A DNA stretch of 64,000 nt from Clostridiales bacterium (GTDB lineage Bacteria > Bacillota > Clostridia > Saccharofermentanales > Saccharofermentanaceae), in the NCBI GenBank assembly GCA_017554745.1, contig JAFZHS010000017.1, forward strand, positions 1-64,000. Direction: 5' to 3'. Position 1 is the first letter of the stretch. Each line of letters begins with the position of its first letter. The translations under genes and the position numbers were made by a program. Shown one piece after another: positions 56,746 through 64,000 of the stretch. The notes under the pieces were generated by a model. It was given only the letters and a program-made list of their open reading frames with translations, searched no databases and was not told the DNA's origin.

Positions 56746-58245
56746 ATGAGTAAAGAATTCATTAAAGACAACTCACAGAATGACACAAGATCTGATAAGC
56801 TTAAGCTTTATTCCATCGGTTCGGTTGTTTTGCTTGCGCTTATCATTCTCCTGGTAAACTTCCTTTTCGACAAGATCTTCGGCAAGGCACTCACGTTTGA
56901 CTTCTCTGATACTGCGCAGAACTCTATCTCTCAGGAATCTATCGATTATCTGAATTCTCTTCCTGAAGGTACTACTATCAGGGTCATTGGTCTGTTTAAC
57001 CGTCCTGATAACGTCTCGAACACAAAGTATCAGTACATAGTTCCGCTTTTGGACGACTATGTTAAGGAATCAGACGGTAAGGTCAAGGTAGAATACATTG
57101 ATCCTAATGAGCATCCGTCTATTATCCAGGAGCTCGATCCCACTAATTCTTTCGATCTCGCTTCAAACAGTGAGAACTTCGTTGTCTCTTACAACGGTAA
57201 GATCAGGATAATCGCGCCTATAGATTGCTATTCGTACGATCAGAGTTATTATTTCCAGACAGGCAATTACATGATCACCGGAAATAACGCCGAATACACT
57301 TTTACAAATACAATGTATTCGCTTACTCAGGGTTTCTCCGGCAAGGCATATATCGTTACGGGTCTGAAGGAAGAGGGTAACACATACATCAAACTCGTTC
57401 TTGACGGTATGTCTGTCGAGACAGCCGAGCTGCAGTCTTCTGATGCTTTTGCCATTCCTGATGACTGCGATCTTCTTATCCTTAACGGACCTAACACCGA
57501 TATAACTGAGAAAATGTATGTTGCAATGACTGATTACATCAGCAAGGGCGGAAAGATGCTTATAGCTGTTGATTACAGTCAGAATAACGTTACCGAGAAA
57601 TACGACAGATTAAACCAGCTGCTTAACCAGATGAACGTTAATGCCGATCCTCTTTTCATCTATGAGAACGATCCGGGTTATCAGCGCAACGGTTACGCCA
57701 GTGATTCCAATGTAACTGTAGCTAATGCATTTGCCAGCTATTCATCTGATTATGCTCTGCATTGCTCTAACGGACGATCGATAAGTGAGCTCAGTTCAGA
57801 TAACTCGGCAATAACTGTTATACCTGCTCTTATGACCAGCGATACTGCGTATGCGCTTACTCTTGATCAGACAGGCAACCCTGTGGATGACGGTGTCTAT
57901 AATTCAGGCACACATTATGTCGCTATGTATTCCGGCAATGAGAGCAGCGGCGCTGAGATCTTTGTGTTCGGTACGCTTAATTTCACGTCTGATGCTTACA
58001 TATCTGCATATGGCACGAATGACTCTAATGTTGAGTTCACAAGATCGTGCATAAGGGATCTGCTTAACTCCGCCGGCAATCCGACATTGGGCATCGCTAC
58101 CAAGACGGTCGACAATTTCAAGATCGATACCACTAAGGCTACAACAACATCTTCAACGCTTGTTCTCATCATTTTCATGATGGTTATTCCAATCCTTATG
58201 ATCGGCGTAGCAGTAGTCGTTTACACAAAGAGGAAGAATCTCTGA
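56746..58245 (+). CDS. GldG-like ABC transporter auxiliary protein
   Basis: A 499-residue protein with a membrane helix near the N-terminus (about 21-45), a large extracytoplasmic domain, and a second helix at the C-terminus (about 470-492) before a KRKNL tail. The region after helix 1 (FDFSDTAQNSISQESIDYL, then IRVIGLFNRPD) is typical of the GldG/ABC_transp_aux family. The ATG at 56746 has GAGG 7 bases upstream; an in-frame TTG at 56740 is less likely. In gliding Bacteroidetes GldAFG is needed for motility; in Clostridia the substrate is unknown. Confidence 0.82.
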   Translation: MSKEFIKDNSQNDTRSDKLKLYSIGSVVLLALIILLVNFLFDKIFGKALTFDFSDTAQNSISQESIDYLNSLPEGTTIRVIGLFNRPDNVSNTKYQYIVPLLDDYVKESDGKVKVEYIDPNEHPSIIQELDPTNSFDLASNSENFVVSYNGKIRIIAPIDCYSYDQSYYFQTGNYMITGNNAEYTFTNTMYSLTQGFSGKAYIVTGLKEEGNTYIKLVLDGMSVETAELQSSDAFAIPDDCDLLILNGPNTDITEKMYVAMTDYISKGGKMLIAVDYSQNNVTEKYDRLNQLLNQMNVNADPLFIYENDPGYQRNGYASDSNVTVANAFASYSSDYALHCSNGRSISELSSDNSAITVIPALMTSDTAYALTLDQTGNPVDDGVYNSGTHYVAMYSGNESSGAEIFVFGTLNFTSDAYISAYGTNDSNVEFTRSCIRDLLNSAGNPTLGIATKTVDNFKIDTTKATTTSSTLVLIIFMMVIPILMIGVAVVVYTKRKNL

Positions 58246-58246
58246 T

Positions 58247-59728
58247 ATGAAGTCAGTAAAGAATCTTCTTGCTCCGTTCATAATACTGGTCGCGCTGATA
58301 ATCGGCGTGGTCATCTATTATGCTGTTACGAATGCAGGGAAGAACAAGCCTGAAGAGACCTCCACAGGTGTTATGAGCATAGTTTACGTGAGCCCCTCCG
58401 AGCTCTCGTCTATTTCTGTCTATGACAGTGCGACACAGCACACATCAGTCGTAAAGAGTTCATCGTCAAGCGGTTCTGTCACTTATGAGTACCAGGGTGA
58501 TGATGCTGTCCCCGGTGAAGCTTATTCGCAGATGGGACTTACGAGTTATGTGGAATCGCTTACGGCTTTTTCGTGCTATGCGAAAGTATCTTCCGGCGGT
58601 AATTACGCGGAATATGGTCTTGATAACCCCAGATTTACTGTCACGATCAATTCATTGAACGGCACCGTTACTACAGTCTATATCGGCAATAAGTCTCCTG
58701 ACGGGCAGTATTGCTACGTTTACGTTGCCGGTACATCCGATATCTATACGGTCTCTTCGGTCAAATATGTACAGGCTGAGAAGACCGGCATCAATTTCCT
58801 TGAGACAAAGGCTCTGAATATTGATTATGCCAATCTTGATACTGTTCACTTTGACAGAAAGACAGACGGTCTTTCTCTTGATGCCAAGGTCACCGTGACA
58901 TCATCCGGATTTCCGGAATTTGAGGTCTACAAGCCTTACAAGCATGCTGCCAGCGGATATTTCGCTACAATGGTAGACAGGATCGCAAGCCTTGAGATCA
59001 GCGAATATATCGCTATCGAGAATTCTGAACTTTCCAAGTACGGTCTTGATGCTCCTTCATTCCACTTTATCCTCAATATGAAGGACGGTCAGAAGACTGA
59101 ACTTTTCTTGAGCCGGAAGATCAGCGGATTCTATTACGGATATCTGTCCGGAATGGATGAGTATTTCATGCTCTCCGAATACCAGCTGTCCGGTCTTGAG
59201 CTTCAGGAGCTTGTGCTCATTGAGCCTTATGTCTGCTATTACTACGCTACAGATATTTCTTCTATCACATTCTACAACGAAGACAGTTCGTTTAATATCC
59301 ATCTTGAAGTTCCTTCCGGTGAGAGCCTGATATCTGACAAGTCGACAGTTACAGTTGACGGCCGTAACGCCAAGATCTCCGATTCTTACGGCAGATATTA
59401 CTGTTCAATCCTTTATGAGAGCATTGCCTGTATTAATATCGGCGGAGTTGAGCTTAACGCTGATGTTGATACTTCTAAAGAAGCGGGAATCCGTATCGAG
59501 TTTATCGATAACAATTACAACATAACCACATATTCGTTCTACACAAGAAGCGATGATTCGTATTATGTGTTTATGAATGGCGAATATACAGGGTTCTACG
59601 TTTATTCAAGAGAGATCTTCAATAACGGAGGTTCTGATACTTACAGCTACGGATGCTGGAGTGCATATGAACTTCTGAATGAAGCTATAGCTAAAAATAT
59701 TAACGGCATTTACGATCTGCCGGGTTAA
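58247..59728 (+). CDS. DUF4340 membrane-anchored protein
   Basis: A 493-residue protein with one N-terminal helix (about 8-28) and an extracytoplasmic beta-rich repeat region. YGLDNPRFTVTIN, later echoed by YGLDAPSFHFILN, is the recurring DUF4340 strand pattern, with IGNKSPDGQYCYVYVAG between them. DUF4340 genes usually follow gldG homologues, as here with a 1-base gap, and probably form part of the same envelope complex. Confidence 0.8.
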   Translation: MKSVKNLLAPFIILVALIIGVVIYYAVTNAGKNKPEETSTGVMSIVYVSPSELSSISVYDSATQHTSVVKSSSSSGSVTYEYQGDDAVPGEAYSQMGLTSYVESLTAFSCYAKVSSGGNYAEYGLDNPRFTVTINSLNGTVTTVYIGNKSPDGQYCYVYVAGTSDIYTVSSVKYVQAEKTGINFLETKALNIDYANLDTVHFDRKTDGLSLDAKVTVTSSGFPEFEVYKPYKHAASGYFATMVDRIASLEISEYIAIENSELSKYGLDAPSFHFILNMKDGQKTELFLSRKISGFYYGYLSGMDEYFMLSEYQLSGLELQELVLIEPYVCYYYATDISSITFYNEDSSFNIHLEVPSGESLISDKSTVTVDGRNAKISDSYGRYYCSILYESIACINIGGVELNADVDTSKEAGIRIEFIDNNYNITTYSFYTRSDDSYYVFMNGEYTGFYVYSREIFNNGGSDTYSYGCWSAYELLNEAIAKNINGIYDLPG

Positions 59729-59734
59729 AAGATT

Positions 59735-60940
59735 ATGAGTATGGAAAACAAAGACAAGAAAAAAGTTAAAAAACCGGTTAAGAACACCCCGGAACCTGTG
59801 AAGGAGAGAGCTGTCTCTCAGGATACTATACGAAAAGGGTTAACAATAGCCGTTACCATTTTTGGTGCGATCCTTATTGTCAGCATCGTTATGATCTTTG
59901 TAGTATCCAAGAAGATCGATTCGATGACGGGTGCTGATGCCCAGATCAAGCTCTCTGCGCAGGGTGGTTTTACGTGCGAATATTCTGAAGCGCAAAAACT
60001 CTATCCTTTTGGTGACGGCGTTGTAAAAGTCACATCTGACAGAATCGCTTATCTTACTCTCTCAGGTACTGAAGTATTCTCACAGACAGTATCCTATCAG
60101 AATCCGCAGTGTGTCACTTTTGGAAATTATGTAGCTGTTTTTGACCGTGACGGATATAACTTTACGGTTCTTGACCAGTACGGCATCTGGTACAGCAAGC
60201 CTACGTCTAATCCTGTTAAATCGGTTCAGATGTCATCCGACGGCTTTATTGCTGTAATCTGCGGAAGTGACGAGTCATATGGTGAAGTCGGATTATATGA
60301 TAAGGAAGGCAATGAACTTGCAGTCTGGACATCTTACAATTCAGGTTTTCCTATCTGCTGTGCATTTAATGCCAATTCCTCGCTTCTTGCAGTATCCACC
60401 ATCAACACAAGCGGCGCTGTTATCGTGCCTTATGTACGTGTTTTCGCGATCAACAAGTCTGACAAGGGATATGAAGTAACCGATCACGCAGTTTATACGA
60501 CAGACGATAACGTTATCTTTGCATCTATCTGTTATGTCGGCGACAAGCTCTGCTGCTTCACATCCAATGCGCTCTATGAAGTGCGTGATAACACGCTTTC
60601 ACAGATGAATTTTGATTTCTCGGCAATCGGATATGTTAAGAAAGTAGGCAACAATCTGTTTATTACTTACGCTGACGGTATCAGCCAGCTCAATAAGCTT
60701 GCCATAATCAATCAGAATGACAGCGTAATCTATAACTACAGCATCGGTTCGAACATCGTATGCGTTGCGCAGACAGAGAAGCTCTATGCGATCAGTGTTG
60801 ACCGAAGAGTGTTCATTTACAATACATCGGGCATTATTACCGCTGATTTTTCAGTTGATGAAGATATTATCAGAATGAACTTTATCTCAGGCGACAAGCT
60901 CTGCGTTGTTTCCACAGGCGGAGTTCACACGATCAATTAA
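59735..60940 (+). CDS. Membrane-anchored beta-propeller-like protein (DUF5711-like)
   Basis: A 401-residue protein with a basic cytoplasmic N-terminus (KDKKKVKKPVKN), one helix (about 36-59) and an extracytoplasmic domain built of repeated strands (VKVTSDRIAYLTLSG, AVFDRDGYNFTVLDQYG, VGLYDKEGNELAVW, VRVFAINKSDKGYEV). The pattern suggests a beta-propeller of about six to seven blades, resembling DUF5711 proteins of Clostridia. It starts 6 bases after the DUF4340 gene with no clear ribosome site. Confidence 0.65.
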   Translation: MSMENKDKKKVKKPVKNTPEPVKERAVSQDTIRKGLTIAVTIFGAILIVSIVMIFVVSKKIDSMTGADAQIKLSAQGGFTCEYSEAQKLYPFGDGVVKVTSDRIAYLTLSGTEVFSQTVSYQNPQCVTFGNYVAVFDRDGYNFTVLDQYGIWYSKPTSNPVKSVQMSSDGFIAVICGSDESYGEVGLYDKEGNELAVWTSYNSGFPICCAFNANSSLLAVSTINTSGAVIVPYVRVFAINKSDKGYEVTDHAVYTTDDNVIFASICYVGDKLCCFTSNALYEVRDNTLSQMNFDFSAIGYVKKVGNNLFITYADGISQLNKLAIINQNDSVIYNYSIGSNIVCVAQTEKLYAISVDRRVFIYNTSGIITADFSVDEDIIRMNFISGDKLCVVSTGGVHTIN

Positions 60941-60949
60941 GGGTATCTT

Positions 60950-61621
60950 ATGGAAACCGAAGTCAAGCTGGGTTTTAAAGATAAAGAGAGTCTTTATAAA
61001 GTTGCTTTGTCAGAAGATTTCAGAAAACTCTGTCCTGACAATCCGGTTATTCATGAGCCTTTCCTGCTCGAAAACACTTATCTTGACACAGAAGACCTGA
61101 CCATTACCAACCGCGGCGGCGCGATCAGGATAAGGCATTATTCGGGAGCTTCTGAAGATTATTATGAGTTTACCGTAAAGTATGGCGGAGGCACTTCTAA
61201 AGGCCTTCACAGACGGTTTGAGTGGAATGTGAAAAGTAATGACGGCAAGTTCTCTATCGAGGCGTTCAAGAATGCCTGCTCCGCATCAAATGATCCTTAT
61301 GACCTGTTAAATGAAGTCTTTAAGGATATTACTGATGATGATCTGAAGGTCGCTTGCTTTAATGCTTTCAACAGAACGGTATATGCGCTGAGCTATAACA
61401 ACAGCAGTATTGAAGCCTGCTTTGACAGCGGTGTGATCAAGAATTTTGACGGCTCTAAGACTGATGAGATCTGTGAGCTTGAGTTAGAGCTCATAAAAGG
61501 CGATATCGCTGACCTTGATGAAGTTGCTGCCTTGATTACCGCCGGCGCAGACTGCGCTCCTCTTGATAAGACGAAATATATGAGAACTTTAAATATGGCT
61601 TTGGGTGATAGGAAAAGGTGA
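60950..61621 (+). CDS. CYTH-domain phosphohydrolase-like protein
   Basis: A 223-residue cytosolic protein of the CYTH/triphosphate tunnel family. It opens METEVKLGF, the ExExK motif (E2, E4, K6), and has further family segments YLDTEDLTI, IRIRHYSG, YEFTVKYGG and ELELELIKGD. Members hydrolyse inorganic triphosphate or thiamine triphosphate, or make cAMP; the activity here is not deducible. AAGGG is 7 bases before the start. Confidence 0.85.
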   Translation: METEVKLGFKDKESLYKVALSEDFRKLCPDNPVIHEPFLLENTYLDTEDLTITNRGGAIRIRHYSGASEDYYEFTVKYGGGTSKGLHRRFEWNVKSNDGKFSIEAFKNACSASNDPYDLLNEVFKDITDDDLKVACFNAFNRTVYALSYNNSSIEACFDSGVIKNFDGSKTDEICELELELIKGDIADLDEVAALITAGADCAPLDKTKYMRTLNMALGDRKR

Positions 61622-61626
61622 TCTGA

Positions 61627-62889
61627 ATGAAGAGTAATGTTTACGAATGCATCATTATAGGAGGCGGAGCAGCAGGTCTGTACTGCGCCGCGAATCTTTC
61701 ACGACTCGTATTTAACGGTAAGAAAGTCCTCGTCCTGGAAGGCGGCAACAGAGTAGGCCGCAAGCTTGCTTTGACGGGAAGCGGAAGGTGTAACCTTTCT
61801 AATACTGAGATAGATCCTTCCAAGTACAATACAGATGACCAGGTCAAGCTTGAATACTGCCTTGCAAGATACGGCTGCACTGAGACTACTTACTATTTTG
61901 AGAATATGCTTGGTGTCGTTCTCGAGCAGAAAGGCACTCTGCTTTATCCATCAACACTGAAGAGTTCGACTGTAGTTGATGCCCTGAGGTTTTATCTTGC
62001 CGACAATAACGTTGAGACTGAATCCGGAGTCCATGTCAAAGCGGTAGAAAGGACCAGCTCGGTTTATGAGATCAAGACGGATACCGATAAGTCTTATTTG
62101 GCTAAAAATGTTGTCATAGCAACAGGCGGAATCACTTATCCCGTCACTGGTTCTACAGGCGATGCAATAAAGATTTTAAAGAGTATTACCGATGAATCGT
62201 TCTTTGTGCCTTTCAAGCCTGCGCTTACATCCCTGTCATCTGATATTTCCGGTATTAAAGGACTTGCCGGAATACGCTGCAGAGGCGATGTTAAGATCGT
62301 TGACTCCAAGGGTACTATTAAAGCCCAGTCTGAAGGTGAGATCTTGTTCACCAAGGAAGGCGGCATCTCAGGAATCTGTGTCATGGATGTTTCTGATGCG
62401 GTTGTCAGACTTATTGACGATGGAGAAGAAGATGTAAAAGCCGTTGTCAATCTTACCGGAAAATCAGCCGGAGAGATCCTTCAGATGATCTATATCAGAA
62501 GACAGATGTATGCCCACAGGACTTGTTCTGACGCGCTTTCCGGCATGCTCTTAAGGAATATAACAGATTTTGTCATGAAGCATATGGGCTTAAAGAGCGA
62601 CAAGATGACTTTAAGAGAGCTTGATGACAGCAAGCTCTGTGAATTAACTAATCTTTTGTGCGCTTTCCCGATACCTGTTACAGGTTACGGCGCAGAAGAT
62701 AAGGCACAGGTATCCTCAGGCGGTTTTAAGCTCTCCAAGCTTGACGATAATATGCAGGTAAAAGGTTGTCACGGCCTCTATATAATCGGAGAATCCGTCA
62801 ACGTTAACGGTATTTGCGGCGGTTATAATCTCCAGTGGGCCTGGACATCAGCAGCCCTCGCGGCAGAAAGCATTTCGCAGGATGTTTGA
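61627..62889 (+). CDS. FAD-dependent oxidoreductase, BaiN/HI0933 family
   Basis: A 420-residue flavoprotein. The FAD site is IIGGGAAGLYCAANL, followed by GGNRVGRKLALTGSGRCNLSN, the family hallmark, and ends with GESVNVNGICGGYNLQWAW. Family members include BaiN, linked to bile-acid metabolism in gut Clostridia, and many with unknown substrate. The start follows AAGGTGAT. The next gene overlaps its end by 8 bases. Confidence 0.88.
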   Translation: MKSNVYECIIIGGGAAGLYCAANLSRLVFNGKKVLVLEGGNRVGRKLALTGSGRCNLSNTEIDPSKYNTDDQVKLEYCLARYGCTETTYYFENMLGVVLEQKGTLLYPSTLKSSTVVDALRFYLADNNVETESGVHVKAVERTSSVYEIKTDTDKSYLAKNVVIATGGITYPVTGSTGDAIKILKSITDESFFVPFKPALTSLSSDISGIKGLAGIRCRGDVKIVDSKGTIKAQSEGEILFTKEGGISGICVMDVSDAVVRLIDDGEEDVKAVVNLTGKSAGEILQMIYIRRQMYAHRTCSDALSGMLLRNITDFVMKHMGLKSDKMTLRELDDSKLCELTNLLCAFPIPVTGYGAEDKAQVSSGGFKLSKLDDNMQVKGCHGLYIIGESVNVNGICGGYNLQWAWTSAALAAESISQDV

Positions 62890-64000
62890 GATTAAGGTAA
62901 AACCTGAAGTCTTTGCTGATAAAGTCTCTTCCAAACTTCCGGATTCGGTCATTATTGTCAGAGAGATCCGTAAGTCAGGCAGCAAGGCCATGAGACAGGG
63001 CCTTAAAAAGCTTGAAGACGGCTCGCTTTTACTTGATATCTCCAAAAAATTTATCGATGCAAGACACGGTAAAGTCACTGTAAATTACCGGTTTGATTTC
63101 ATTACTCCCGGGCAGAAGGATGCACGTGACGAAGAGGTCAATTCCAGGGCATTGCCTTATGCAGACAGCTTCGATAATACAGATTCTTTTAAGCGTCCCG
63201 TCGTTGTAGGAACAGGTCCTGCAGGGCTTTATGCGGCGTTGGTCCTTGCTAAATACGGCCTTAGACCGATCGTTCTCGAGCGTGGACCTGAGATGAGTCA
63301 GCGAATTAAGGACACAGATTCTTTTAAGTCGGGCAGTGGGCCTGTTAAGCCTAATTCCAATATCCAGTTCGGTGAAGGCGGAGCTGGAACATTCTCTGAC
63401 GGAAAACTTTATTCAGGCATAAGTTCAGGACTTAAGGAATATGTCTTAAGCTCAATGATCGCTCACGGAGCGCCTTCAGACATCCTCTATGATGCTCATC
63501 CCCATATTGGCACTGACAGGCTCAGAAAGGTCGTTACAAGTGTCAGGGAGGACATTATCGCTTTAGGCGGTGAAGTCAGGTTTAATACCACATTTATGGG
63601 CTATAAGGCTGACAAAGGCGTACTTAAGAGCATAACCGCTGAAAGCGATGAGGGAACTTATGAGATACCATGCGATAACTTGATCCTTGCTATCGGTCAT
63701 TCGAGCAGGGATACTTTCAGGGCACTAAACAGATTAGGTGTCGACATGCAGTCAAAGCCGTTTTCTGTCGGCGTAAGGATAGAACACTTAAGATCAGATA
63801 TAGACACTTCACAGTTCGGTTTTGATTCAGATTATTCAACAGATGTCACAGCATCAATATATAAGCTTTCCTGCGATACAAAGACAGGGCGTAAGCTCTA
63901 CACATTCTGCATGTGCCCCGGCGGCGAGGTCGTTGCCGCACAGTCCGACAACCAAAGCGTATGCACGAACGGCATGAGCTTAAGGGCCCGCAATAACGGT
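62882..64000 (+). CDS. FAD-dependent dehydrogenase, COG2509-like (partial)
   Basis: The 5' part of a gene that runs off the window (373 residues visible, no stop). A N-terminal lead (MFEIKVKPEVFADKV) is followed at about residue 108 by the FAD-binding VVGTGPAGLYAALVL, then NIQFGEGGAGTFSDGKLYS and GVRIEHL, features of the uncharacterised FAD-dependent dehydrogenase group COG2509. The ATG at 62882 lies inside the end of the preceding FAD gene. The frame is open to base 64000. Confidence 0.82.
   Translation, partial: MFEIKVKPEVFADKVSSKLPDSVIIVREIRKSGSKAMRQGLKKLEDGSLLLDISKKFIDARHGKVTVNYRFDFITPGQKDARDEEVNSRALPYADSFDNTDSFKRPVVVGTGPAGLYAALVLAKYGLRPIVLERGPEMSQRIKDTDSFKSGSGPVKPNSNIQFGEGGAGTFSDGKLYSGISSGLKEYVLSSMIAHGAPSDILYDAHPHIGTDRLRKVVTSVREDIIALGGEVRFNTTFMGYKADKGVLKSITAESDEGTYEIPCDNLILAIGHSSRDTFRALNRLGVDMQSKPFSVGVRIEHLRSDIDTSQFGFDSDYSTDVTASIYKLSCDTKTGRKLYTFCMCPGGEVVAAQSDNQSVCTNGMSLRARNNG

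Overview
The window reads as a chromosomal segment of a Gram-positive-type bacterium, most likely class Clostridia (Bacillota). The reasons are strong AGGAGG-type ribosome binding sites, stem plus T-run terminators, a CIRCE-controlled groESL operon, the order comM-dprA-topA-trmFO, a LytTR regulator, an LCP cell-wall ligase, a TrpB2-type tryptophan synthase beta chain, and a beta-glucosidase whose two GH3 domains are in the reversed order known from rumen and gut Clostridia. Family-level placement is a guess (Oscillospiraceae, Saccharofermentans or Lachnospiraceae-like). Coding density is very high. No gene-free gap exceeds 300 bases, and I saw no rRNA, tRNA, CRISPR array, transposase, integrase or phage gene.

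Layout. 1-2890: a hairpin terminator or attenuator, then an Lrp/AsnC regulator, a class I/II aminotransferase and prfB. 3038-5000: a stand-alone LytTR regulator followed by two paralogous membrane-anchored proteins of unknown function. 5001-5816 (minus): PHP-family histidinol-phosphatase-like enzyme. 5888-17776: a long same-strand run with M18 aminopeptidase, cardiolipin synthase, an MTA/SAH-deaminase-like amidohydrolase, a heterodimeric ABC exporter, murD, leuA and uppP. 17879-27970: an unrecognised protein with a basic tail, a 1482-residue dehydratase-activase-like protein, polA, coaE, and three small membrane or envelope proteins, closed by a terminator. 28016-29110 (minus): ychF. 29111-29359: a divergent spacer holding a helically phased array of short repeats. 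29360-38043: comM, dprA, topA, trmFO, a YesL-like membrane protein, a PP2C phosphatase and a translationally coupled PP2C-like protein that lacks the metal-binding aspartates. 38040-42616 (minus): queA-tgt-beta-glucosidase, packed with 1-base gaps. 42757-46318: an SDR-family epimerase, trpB2 and a Pro/Gln-rich membrane protein. 46412-48771 (minus): an OmpR/EnvZ-type two-component system, divergent from galE and an LCP protein (48928-51300). 51329-53350: groESL. 53548-54916: a membrane protein and an acyl-ACP thioesterase. 55005-64000: a GldA/F/G-like ABC system with a DUF4340 protein, a membrane-tethered beta-propeller-like protein, a CYTH protein and two FAD-dependent oxidoreductases; the last is cut by the window end.

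How the parts fit. Much of the content is conserved housekeeping: translation termination (prfB), tRNA modification (trmFO, queA, tgt), DNA replication and topology (polA, topA), DNA uptake (comM, dprA), cofactor synthesis (coaE) and chaperones (groESL). A recurring second theme is the cell envelope: cardiolipin synthase, MurD, UppP, SanA-like protein, LCP ligase, GalE, the histidine kinase pair, the thioesterase and the Gld-like ABC complex. The parts least explained by known biology are the LytTR cassette, the PP2C/pseudo-PP2C pair, the phased repeat array ahead of comM, the palindromic sites between the two-component system and galE, and the long inverted repeat after groEL.
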